Source: Zygnema cylindricum (lineage: Eukaryota > Streptophyta > Zygnematophyceae > Zygnematales > Zygnemataceae). Taken from it: 64,000 bases of DNA. Positions within the stretch are counted from its first letter, which is position 1, and every line of letters starts with the position of its first letter. Below, in pieces: positions 34,501 to 46,500 of this stretch. The DNA is taken from contig JBBHKE010001811.1 of assembly GCA_037447655.1 (NCBI GenBank), positions 84,501 through 148,500 on the forward strand, written 5' to 3'. The notes beneath the pieces were generated by a model that ran no database searches, was not told the origin of the DNA, and was given only the letters and a program-made list of their open reading frames with translations. Both the position numbers and the translations under genes were made by a program.

Positions 34501-37500
34501 TATGGTTCAAGTAACTTCGGAGGTAATTACCTACTATCAGGCGAGATTCCAGCAGAAATTGGCTATCTTTCTTCATTGGAGCATTTGTAATTCCTGAGTA
34601 CCTCTAGCAACTTTTTATGCTAAATTTTGTTGTTTCCCTGTACCTCGGGCTTGAAATTGGTGTACAATGCAATCATAAGACGTCATTATGCTTTCATTTT
34701 TGTGTTCATTGTTGTGCATCGATATTTTGATCTACTTTACATTTTTATTCCATATTAGTATAGAAAATCCGTTGAGAGGGGCAAGAATTTCTACGAATTT
34801 GCGTCAAAAGATAGCACGACTTTTATCATCTACTCGTTGCTGGGCAGTTTGTCATCATCTTACATTTACTTTTTTGTAATGGCCTCCCAGAAATTTTTAT
34901 TGACGATGATGTTTGTGTCAATTCAGTGAAAATAAACAAGTCCTTTCACCTACACTAAATGACACGTGTCGTTTATATGGTGTTTTCGCTACATTCCAGT
35001 CAAGTGGATTCGGCTAGCCTTACTGGTGTTATCCCATCAAGTATTGGCAACCTTACCGATTTGAAGCTCCTGTAAGTCTTTCAGTTCCTTTTTGATGCCT
35101 AAAGTCCAAATTGTATTTATTCCTTTTCGTCAAGATTACAATAGACGATTACGTTTGAAGCCGCAAAACTTTGACTTTCATAATAAGTAGTCGATTGACA
35201 ATTTTAACTTTTTATCAAATACTACTCTGGAATTGAATCCTGTGTGAAGATATTAAAACACAAACCTAAGTGCTGAAACCATTCACTTGAAATAAATATT
35301 TCGCACTTGTTCTCACAAAAATCAACATTTTTGTCATCGCTTTTATATGATGCATTAGAAGCCATAAAAGAAAAACTATATGTTTGTACCTTATTTTGAC
35401 ATTATTATTAGCATGCGATTATGTCGTAAATTGAAAACTAAAGCCTATGACTGGAAATAAAAAACAATAGCAATGCTGCCTTTTGAGCCATTCAACCTAC
35501 TTTTTGTGTTATTGATGCAGGGACCTATCCCAAAATTACTTCGTTGGAACCCTACCGTCTTCAATGAAAAACCTTATCAATATTGTCACACTGTAAGAAA
35601 CATAGCCAGGGGAAGTCCAGTACTTCGCTTCAATGCTGGGCATCGAGGAACTACAAAAGATATGGTTGGCGGAATAATTTATGTATCTTGTCAAAATGCA
35701 AGAAACTCTCATAGAAAAAACATGTTCCATGACTAAATTCATATATTTGTACATTTGTAAAATTTTGAAATTTCCAACAACATTGGATAGCCCCATTTCC
35801 TTCCACCCAGAGGACTTTTATACGGCCCTAGGTCACGCCATTGTTTGCCTATGTAGCATTGACCTAATTTAGTGTAATACGTTTTAAAAAACGCATAAAA
35901 GTATAGATTAATTCCAAATAAATCTCTAGAAATAGTGCTAACTTTTAATTTTAACGGAAATATGTACCAACCTGGCGAAACTAACATTTTTTCGAAATCT
36001 GAAAACATATGACGAGGTGATAATCCGGCTGCCTTTTGAAGGTTTTATATATCATTGAGGGCTACTAGGAAAAAGTCCAGTCGACTGGTTTTATATGCTT
36101 CAAGTTGTGGGAAATGGACGCTTTTCCAAACCAAAATAGGAGAGAATGTGGCCAAAACGGCCATGTTTTTAGACATAATTTTTTTTTTTTTGAAATCGGT
36201 CAATTTATGCACTCGTAGTGGTCAAACTCTTGAATGGCAGGGATCCCAACCTGCAAACATTATTAGCTTATACCTTTTCTACTATTTGGCCTGATTAAAA
36301 GGTAAAAAAATGTTATTATTGTTTGCTGATTTTTTTACGAACATACATCATCCATTTATAAAATATTTTTCTAAGTTTTGATAAAGTTTTAAAGGCAAGA
36401 TAATGGTTTAGGAATGGACCAAATACACCAGCCACAGGTGAAATACCCGAAATATTTGTTACCAAGAAATTAACTTTATTCTATGTTTCCTTGTCCGTTG
36501 TGTAGGCGCATAAATTTCAATAATTTTACGGGAACTTTGGATGAATTTCTCGGAATTTTTTCAAAAATTGAAACATTGTAAGTTTAGCCTTTCCCCTCCC
36601 TCTCCCACTCCCCTCAATCTGCCTCTCCCTCTCCCACTCCCTCTCCCTCTCCCTTTCCCTCTCATTCTCCCTCTCCCTCTCTCTCTCCCTCTCTGTCGAC
36701 CTCCCCTCCCTCTCCCTCTCCCTCTCGGTTTGCCTCCCCCTCCCCCTCTTTTTATATCTACCCCATCCTCTCCCTTTTCCTCTCAATCCACCTCTCCCCC
36801 TCCTCTCGGTTTGCCTCTCCCTCCCCCTCTTCCTATGTCTACCTCTCCCTCATCCTCTGCCTGTTCCTCACACTCTGCCTCTTCCTCGCCCTCTCGATTT
36901 GCCTCTCCCTACCCCACTCTTTCTCCCTCTCAATCTGCCACTCCCTCTCCCTCTTATTCTGTCCCTCTCCTTCTCCCTCTCCCTATCCCTCTTCCTCACC
37001 CTCTCAATCTCCCTTTCCCTTCCCTTACCCACTCCCCTCAATCTGCCTCTTCCTCTCTCACTCCCTTTCCCTCTCAATCTGCCATTGCCATTGCCTCTCC
37101 CTCTCCCTTTCCCTCTCAGTCTGCCTCTCCCTCTCGCTCCCTCCAGCTCTTTCTTTCTACCTCATCTCCCTCTTTTAACTTTAAGAGAAAATCAACCAAC
37201 ATGCGCATTGGAGGAAAAATTCTAAAAAAGAAATAACAAGAAACCAAGAGAACCAAGGGAACCAAGGAACCAAGTGACCAAAAACGAAGAGAACCAAAAG
37301 GGGGGGGACCAAGGGTTGTTTATTACATGATTTTTTTGCTCAATTACAAGATAGCCAAGTGTGTGGAACAATATTTTATTTTGTAAACAAAGTGGAAAAG
37401 TTTAAAGAATGAAATGGCTATGATGTTTGGTGATGCATAAATGACAATCTGTGTAGTAACTCCTTAAAAACTACACGTTTTTTTTTTTTACCTCATGTCA

Positions 37501-40500
37501 TGGGGCCATGATGTCAAGAAATTTTCGTTACTCACACATTGCTAGATTAAAAGGGGCACCATTGGTTTACCAAGTTTGATTTTTAGGGATTCTGAGGATC
37601 TCGGGGATTTGGGATGTTGGGATTTGGGGTTTTTGGGATTTGGAAAGAAAAGATTTTGTTCACTTTCCGTGTTTGAGAACACTGAAACGATAGAAACGAG
37701 GCATGGATGACAGTCACTGTCCTATATTGAGATTTTGGTTCTTTTCTTGAGTGAATTAGTTATTATTCATTTAAAATCACGATTATAAGGATTTATTGGG
37801 ATAGTGTGTGATTTAAACAACTTTTTCGGAGATTGTTGTTATGCTCACTGTCTCCTACTTTAAAAATAAATACCCTCAGATAACTGCACATATGTTGTTT
37901 CCATTCTGGTACAGGAATTTGTCAGACAACAAATTCGATCCGGGAGAAATTCCATCAATAATGCAAAATTTCAACAGCTTAAAGACATTGTATGTTATAT
38001 GCCTTCAAATTGTAAAACTCTCTTTGTTTTGGAACCAAAAAACATACAAGAATGCAAAAGTGTGTGAATCAACTAGAAAAGTTGGGTTTTGGCGCGATGT
38101 CATTATGTACCGCCTCAACGTTTTAGCATGATAGGAGTTAGAGGCAGCCAAAAGAGGATTATTCAACAGTTCGAACTTGAGATAGACGAAGATTGCACCA
38201 CCATGATCATTGGTATGGTTAAGTTAAACCCCAGAGTTGGAAATTGACTGATCCGACTCAAAGCCGATGAAGTCCGTCCAAAATTGAACCAATAGCACTT
38301 CTTCGAGTAACTTTTGATTTTAATATAGGAAAAACATTTTTTTTGGTTCCACGTGTGTTGTGAAATGAGTTTTTTTTCATCGCAATATTGTTTTTCTGGT
38401 AAATGCTGACTAGCTATGCCAAGCAGTGTGACATTAAGTCTAAGGTTGTACAGCCGTTTAATTTTGCGTTTCATAGACGGCTAAAATCGTGGTCCTCACA
38501 AGTGCAAATTTGTGTATAATGACTTAGGCGATTAATTATTTTTTCATTGGTTAGACGACTGAAAATACAAAAAAGAAAGGTTTGTATGCACACAACGTGG
38601 GTTAACTTGGGTGAACTCGTAGACCAGATTTTCGCCACGTAAGATTTTTTGTCTTTATTGTTTGAAAATAAAGAGCTCTACAACTTTCCCAAGGGTGCGT
38701 GCCCGTGCTTATGTAAGGGTCTTTTTTGTGTCGCTTCCCTAAAAGTTGAATGCTGTATCGAAAAGATTGTCTACTCTACAAAGAAAGTGTTAAAACCGAA
38801 GTACAGTTTACGTCATTCTGAACATAGTTCTTCAGTTTGGCGTCTTCCTATTTTTGACCCACTACCACGTCATGCCAACTCATCTTCAAACTCAAACGTG
38901 AATCACATGGAGAGTGATTTGAGGCAAAGTGACGCCTAACGAACAAGTAGGATTTGAAGGCTACAACTTCGCCTCTTCTTGTGGGCAAAAGAAATGCATT
39001 TTTCTTTGTTCTATTATCTGACATGTCACAAAAAATTGGATTTTTTCTGTTAATACCCACAAAGATATTCAAAGGCTCAAAACGGACGGATTTACTAGTG
39101 ACTCGAGAATTTTAGTTCATTTTGAAGTCGCCTCTTTCGGTGTTCATTAACGATTTTTTCTAAGAAAACTTGTTATCTGTTCGATTTCAAACCGATGTCA
39201 TTGGCTTATTTGTCGAATTTTCATATCCATGTGTTAAGCTTTCCGAGTCTTTTTATTTTGTAAGAGGCGTAGAATTCAGCAATGGGGACGTACCAATTTG
39301 TGAGTGCCTAAAATATGGCAATGCGACCAGTTAAACAACCAATACAATATTGCTCAAATGTACTTTTCATCACCAATATGGCTTGTAACCACACACTACT
39401 TGAATTTCCGAATATTTGAAGTGTAGGATGTTCCTGGGAAAGTTAAAATAATAATTACGAATTGTGTTTGATCTTTGTGACGGGTACAGAGTGTTGAGTT
39501 CTCTTCAATTACAGGGTTCCATACCTGATTTTCTCGGCAACTGGTCTAGTTTAGAATTCTTGTAAGTGATTTTTTTGTTTTTTTTTCGCTTTTTTGAAAG
39601 GTTCCTGCTTTGACAAAAGCTCCTTTTCCTTAAACATGAAATCTCACTTGCATTCTTGGAAGTAATTCTTGCAAATACCATTGATGTTTTGAATTGTCAG
39701 GAAGCCATGCTATCGGAAAGTATACTTTCGAGTGACTACTGAAAAGGGATAGGTTTGTGCATCCTTAGGACTATTTGGGTTATTCAGGGTTTTATTTCAG
39801 GATTTTAGTCTGCCGTGACTAGGCAACAATCTTCAAATTATCCTGTTAATATCTCTCCACAGATCATAGGTTAAAGTAAACACAAGAACAGTTAGAACGA
39901 GTATAGAGGAATCCACACTTATTTGGCATCAGACAAAGAAACAATCGATGTTTGTTGCATACAATTATAAAAAATGTATTAATCTTAGATTGTCATGATA
40001 TATTCATGATCTGGTCATGTCCCTATTCAGTACTGAAACTGCAATAAAGCCTATGTGTCCCAAACTTCCCTGCAAAACCCGGAACGTCAACTCTTATTGA
40101 AAACAACATTCAGATATTTCCCGTGTTGGAGGAATGTCCACTTCGGACTCCACACGTGTGTATCGCAGTAAATGCTGGTCCGCCAGTGTGCCGTTCATTG
40201 CCGTAAATTCGGTTTCAGGCGCTTGCTTGCACAATCGGCCGGGTAGCTCAGTTGGTAGAGCTAGTGTATGTCTAACACAAGGTCCCGGGTTCGATCCCCG
40301 GCTTGGCCATTTAACCAAAGTTTTCACTTTGGCGCCCATGCGATATGTAGAATATCGCCGATCCTCAACATCCCGTCCATAAAATTCGGCAAATATGGTG
40401 ACTTTGTTAAATAAAGCTTACGAATGTTTCATAATATTGTTGTATTTCGTATAGACAATGTGAGGAAGTGGAATACCCTCGGCAATTTTTGAGAGACGGG

Positions 40501-43500
40501 TCACCAAAGGAAAATAGCTGCTTATTGTGATTGCGAAACACTATTGCAGCGTATACCTATTTTTCCTACTAAAAAACCTAGCAATTTATTTGTTAGAAAT
40601 CGTCTTTAGAAACCTAAAATATCCATAAGTTATTGGAGTCGTTGTACGAAATTCCAAAATTCAAATCAAGAACTTAGACTTTTTTTCGTTGTTTGATCAA
40701 GCTTTTAGGATAAAATTGAAGAAAGATTTGGTGCAAATTCTTTGCAGTGCTGCAATTTTCGTAGAATTGTATCAATGATAAATAAAAACTGACATTTTTT
40801 ATTTATTTTTGTGATTGTAGGGACCTGAGTTTCAACTCGTTAACCACCATTCCATCAAACATTGGTACTCTTGCCAATTTAACAGAATTGTGAGTCTGAC
40901 ATCCTAATTTTAAATGGACATATAACTGAAAGTACCAAGCCATGTTTGGAGGACCTACTACAAAAGTTCACTAGTAAGCATGTCAATTTTTTTGTTTTTA
41001 TTTCTGTTTTTTTTCCTGTTAAGAGTGTTAAACAGTTAAGGTGGCATCATAGTTACTCAAAGAAACAATCGATATTTATGCCAGAGAATTATAGAAAAAA
41101 AATTAATCCAGATTGTCACAATATATCCATGATCTGGTCATGTCCCTATTCAGTACGGAAATGACTTCGTGTTCCAGGTTTCGCTTCAAAGCCCGGAACG
41201 CCAATTCTTATCCAAAAAAACGCTTAGTATGTTTCCCGTCTATAAAATTCGGTGAATGTGGTGACGCGAATACGGTGACTGTGTTAAATAAGGCTTAAGA
41301 AGTTTGTGTTACATTGTTTTTTTCATATATACAACGGGAACAAGTGGAACACCCTTGGCAAATTTTGAGACTTGTAAACAACAGAAAGTAGCTGCTTATT
41401 GTGATTTCAAAACGATGTTGCAACGTATGCGTGTTTTTTATACGAAAACCCCTGTGCTAAAAATCGACTTTAGAAACCTAAATTATCCATGTTATCATTG
41501 GACTCTATGTGAGAAATTCCAAAATCCAAGGCTTAAAAAAAATCTAAAATGGGATGAAATGAAATTATCAAAAAAAAAATTGAGGACCGACATGTTTGTT
41601 CACCAAGAGAACAGTTTTCAAACTCAGGGAGGATAGGAAAAGCTCGCCGACACAACAAAAAAAAGGAAAACAGAAATCCATTTTGCTTTCCCCCTAAATT
41701 TAGGTTGATTGATCCATTTTTTTTTTTTTTAAACAGAATTCATGACAAAAATAAGCCAAGAAATCCACAGTCGGCTAAATTTTTTGGAAACCAAATTTAA
41801 TTTATGCAGGTAAAATATATGATCTCCAAAAAAAAGGAAGTAAAATAGAAAAATCTAAAGCAATTTGGCAAAGGCGCCATCTGATGCTGTGAAGACAAAC
41901 TACAAATAAATAAAAACAAGTTCACAAATTCCATAATACCATAACCAAAAGCCGACTCTAGTGCTACAAATTTCGAAAAGCTTAAGAAAAACGTATATCT
42001 TATAACATTTCATCCACCAATTTAATATTTGCGCATGCAATATTAATCTTGTCATGATTGGGTTTTTTCTCGTTATGCTTGTTGATGTGCCTTTTGACTA
42101 ATCAAAAGCTTTTAGTTTCAAACTTTTAAATTATAAATTCTGATGTCAAACTCCCAGTTGCCAGACGTACAAATATAAATTACAAATGCGAGGCATTGAC
42201 TTGGAATGCGCTTGTTTTTTTACGGGATCCTAACTATGAAAAATCCAACATAACACATAGCTGATCCTTAGGGTTTTCTAGGGATTTTTACGGTTTTATT
42301 TAAGGTTTTTTTAGTCTGCCATGAGCAGTCGTCAGGTTTCAAATTAACCTGTGACCAAGTTTTCACAGACCAGAGGTTCAAATCATCGAGAACACGTCAA
42401 ACAAGCCAAAATTCTCCAATGTTTGTTCATAATTTCTAACTTAATATTCCCAATTACTAAACACGTGAGGACAGACGTTGACTTAATTTGTGCTTGTCGT
42501 TTTACAGGAATCTAGCTGGGAACAGTATCACATCCGTTTACTCTCTGAGTACTCTGCAGAACTTGCAAAAATTGTAAGGGTGATTATATCTGTAAAAACT
42601 TGACTAGGTAGCAAGAAAGTTTTTGTTGATCTGCATCATCATTGTTTTTGTTATTTTCTAATTTATTTTTTCATTCTGAACATTTTGTTTAGCGTGCTAC
42701 TGGCTAATTCCAGGGTAGATAAAATCATCGAGGGATTGTTACACTATCTGTACCAAGCTTCCTTAACATTGATAATCCCATCTTAACCTTAGAAATGTTC
42801 GTATTCATGTAAATGTAAGAAAAGTTAAAAAGCATTTTAATAACATATGAGCCGTGACATTCCTTAGCTGATCTTCAAAAGTCTCAAGTAATTGTAACAG
42901 AAAGCTTGAAATGGACATTTCGAACAAGCAAAGGGGTCAGTTTTTGAACTTATTGCTACATTCGCTAAAATTCAAAACAGATGCCTGCACAGAGATGTAG
43001 GTTGTTAGGTTGTTTTCGCACAAACAATGATTATGCAATGCAAATTTTCCCTCACACACGGTGGCATAGAGGTGGGTGTGTAATTTCTTTTTCACTTTTT
43101 CATCCTCATTTTCCTTTCTTGCTTTGTAATAGCTAACAATACATACGGCTGCTTTAGCCTGCAGAAGTTGTAACCACCAAGAAACCTAAAAATAAATAAC
43201 CTGCAACTAACTATTCGGAAAACACAGCTATTTCTTCACTAAATCCATCTCGTCCTAAATTCATTGCTACCAAATTTCAAAAAATTTCCGAACAACTGTT
43301 TCACAATCTGCATTTCATTTTGCAAATGTGCACTGAAAATTGAAACATTTGAGTGCTACACGGGATCTGCAAGTAGGGTTATTTTTTGTTTTATATGTAT
43401 ACATATATATCTATATATAATATATACATTATATATGTATATATTTGTCTGTGTGTGTTTAGCGGCCACTAATTTTATAGATTGAGGACAAGTATATTGT

Positions 43501-46500
43501 ATTTCGAGCAAAAATGGAGGGTATCCATCCAAAAAAAATTATCTTAGAGTTTTGGCCGAAAGTAAGGCGAAGGGGTTTTTGTCTCAACAAATAATGTTGC
43601 CAATTGTTCAAATAACATATGTGGTGATTTTTGAGAACCCGTTCATAAAAAATACTAGTCAATGTAACGGTATTAGCACTAGGGCTGAAAATGACCAAAA
43701 CATCTAAAAAGCCAAAGATTTTTGGATACTCGCTTTCGCAAAATTTCCTTTTAATGGAGCTATTTCAACTTTCGGCCGGTAGTCACCGAATGAGATGCCT
43801 ATGATTTTTCTTCAGTAAATGTAGATCTTAAAGAGAATTCGAATATGTTATTGAAATATTTTCTAAAGATGTTTTTTAGCAAAAATGCTTATAGAGGAAG
43901 AATCCATCTGTTAGAAGCACTCAATAACGATGGTTGCAAAAGACATGGACATGGCGCAAAAAAAAAAAAACCCAAACATAAAAAAGAAAAATATAAGTCT
44001 TCGAACACGTTAAGGAGGATACAGGTAGACTTTTCGCAAGCAATTAAATAGATGCGAAGCTACTTAGAAAATAACAGAAAGCTGTCCTAAATAGCAAATT
44101 TGGAATATTTGTGTTTGAATCTTCCAGATATTTGGCTGATAATTACCGATTTCGGTGACTCACTCGTCTCACTTGAAGAAACATTCTTACAAAATCGACT
44201 GAAAATTTTGAAAACTTAAGTCCTAACATGATTCTTAGATGCTAGCAAAAGTTAGGGTTGTGTATCGATAGCCATTTACCGATAATTGATATTTACCTTT
44301 TTTGACCTATCGATAACCGATATATCAGTTCTATATATTTGTAAGAAAAATATCACGATATTTTGCTGATATATCGGCTCAATATGCTATGCCTTCATAC
44401 CCGTTCCTCAAAATATCTTTTAGTAGTTTTACCTGATAAATTTGTTATTGCAAAGAGGCAAATTCTTATAGACGTAAAAAATTAGATTTCTACTAACCAA
44501 AAGATGTAATGTTTTTGACATTCTCTCCATCTAAAAAATTGCTTATGGGTTTGGAGCAAACACTTCAAGCGGCTAGAAAGTAAAAACTTTATTTTCTAAA
44601 CAATCATCTTTATTTATAATTTGCAGTATGGTCTGCTTATTAATAAGTTAAAACTTATTTTATACTTCACTGGTAAAATTTGGACTGGAGTCAAGAATCC
44701 TGTACTTTTGGTCTTTTAGGGTTCGACTTTTTTGTTCTTTAGTGCTGTGCAATGCGGATTGGAGTTTCGTACTTTACGAACCGGGTTGTGATACGTGACA
44801 TGACATACTATACACATACACTAAAATACTATACAATCTATATTACTAGGGTATAGTACTAACATATATGTACAAATATATTGGCAATAAACATTTATTT
44901 GTCAGGTTCGATATGTTGGGCTCTCTTGCCATTCGATTACCGGTAATATCAATTATCAGAAATATTGCAATCTAAAATTTACCGACACACAACCCTAGCA
45001 AAAGCTCTCACATTCTCCACCTAAAGCTTACCTATAGGTAGCCCCGTTAAGTATTTGTGACCTATTTTGTAGACTAGGGTGTTTTTTGGGTCTAGGTTTT
45101 TCCATTTTTTACAGTTTTGTGGTGTTAGTTCATCACAATTGTATGCCTTTCGCAGGCAACTTCAACGAAATGGTTTGACTGGAGAATTTCCTGATTTCTC
45201 CAACTTCAAGCGGCTTACATATTTGTATATATCCATCGTTACCTTGTTTTTTTTTTTTTAAATTGATTAGAATATTTGACGTTACTAATTGCCACTACAT
45301 CTGAAAAGTACCAAAAAAAAGGATTTGCTGAGTTTCATAATGTAAAGTAATGAGAAATTAAATGAAACTATCTATCATATGAAACTTTCATAAACCTAGT
45401 GTGACATATGCATTTATCTAAGTGTATGTGTGTATGTATGCATGTATGCACATGATCATTTAGATGTCTGCGTTTTCTGAAATCAATCGCATGTACCTCT
45501 TGAGCTAAGACGGAAACAACATTCAAATTGCCTGAATATAATTTTTGATTGTTGTTTCATAATTCATTTGGTTGATTTACATCATCATCGATATAATGCT
45601 ATCTCCGTTTGAAGCTATTTCGATATGTTTTTACTATGGAAAAATTTTCATGAATATCTACAGGAAGTTGTGCTGGGTAAACTTTTCAGTAAAAATGTAA
45701 AAGGACTAGACTAGTCGAAAAAATAAACTTATAACCCAAGTTTATATTAGATAATAATCTTCGGGTTTGCAAATATTTATATTCTCCGTCCGTTGAATTA
45801 AGAAAAAATTGCACCCCTCTTTGTTATGCAGGGACATTAGTACGAATTTTTATACAGGAGCGAGTACAAACGGCATTCCTGACTACTTTGAAAGCTTCGC
45901 AAACTTAATTCTTTTGTAAGAGATTATTTGAGGACCTTGTGTCTACTTCTATTTTGTTGAACTCTAAACCAACTGTTATGTATGGATAAAGATTAACACT
46001 TCGGCAAATAAAGTGAGAAATAAATTACATTATGGTTGATCAACTACCAATAGTTTTTTCCACTAATAATGGTAGCAATAGAGAGGGCGAATATAGTACC
46101 AAACTTCGTATTTGACCCTGTTTCAAACACATGTTTCACCAGTGAATAGTTATTACTTTTGTCATTCTGTAAATAGCTTCTTATTCACGGTCGTTGTATT
46201 GTTTCACAAAATTCTCTTTTGTATTTTTTTTTTCAAAAAATATACGCGAAATATTAAAAAAAAAAAAATTACTGTTCCTCAATTTTGGATAAAGACGGCC
46301 TAAAATAAATTCATCCATTTATCTCAAGTTTAACTGTAAACCATATGGAAATTTAAAATTTATTTGGACTTTTACCCATCAGTCTGCGGCTCCCAGGAGA
46401 TCATGATCTCTAACTCTATAAACATTAATCTGGCAAACCACCGATTGCGAACGCAAAATTGATTGTGGTTATTGTTTTTTTTGTATGATTCAACTGTGCG

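Larger units (their letters stand above)
39785..40700 (+). repeat. Duplicated intron segment, copy 1
   Basis: It shares long imperfect homology with copy 2 (41040-41530), including GAAACAATCGAT, CATGATCTGGTCATGTCCCT, ATAAAATTCGG and TTAGAAACCTAAA. Compared with copy 2 it contains an extra 252 bp (247-bp element plus a 5-bp duplication) from 40124. The first part (39785-39880) also resembles 42280-42380. Confidence 0.75.

Noticed and set aside
35473-35736. 87-codon frame around exon 10
   Set aside because: It is in a different frame from the LRR exon and ignores its splice sites.
36541-37236. 231-codon Pro/Leu/Ser-rich open frame and matching Arg/Glu-rich minus-strand frames
   Set aside because: They read through the CTCTCC repeat. 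The + frame starts inside LRR exon 11 and runs past its GTAAGT donor, so it is a repeat artefact.
40237-40309. Ordinary functional tRNA-Asp or tRNA-Val gene
   Set aside because: The anticodon stem is mismatched, position 37 is T, and the unit sits inside a bounded insertion. A tRNA-like promoter unit is a better description.
40094-40382. Two roughly 80-codon frames on opposite strands over the tRNA-like element
   Set aside because: They overlap the tRNA-like unit and its flanks, have no motif, and arise from a GC-richer insert.
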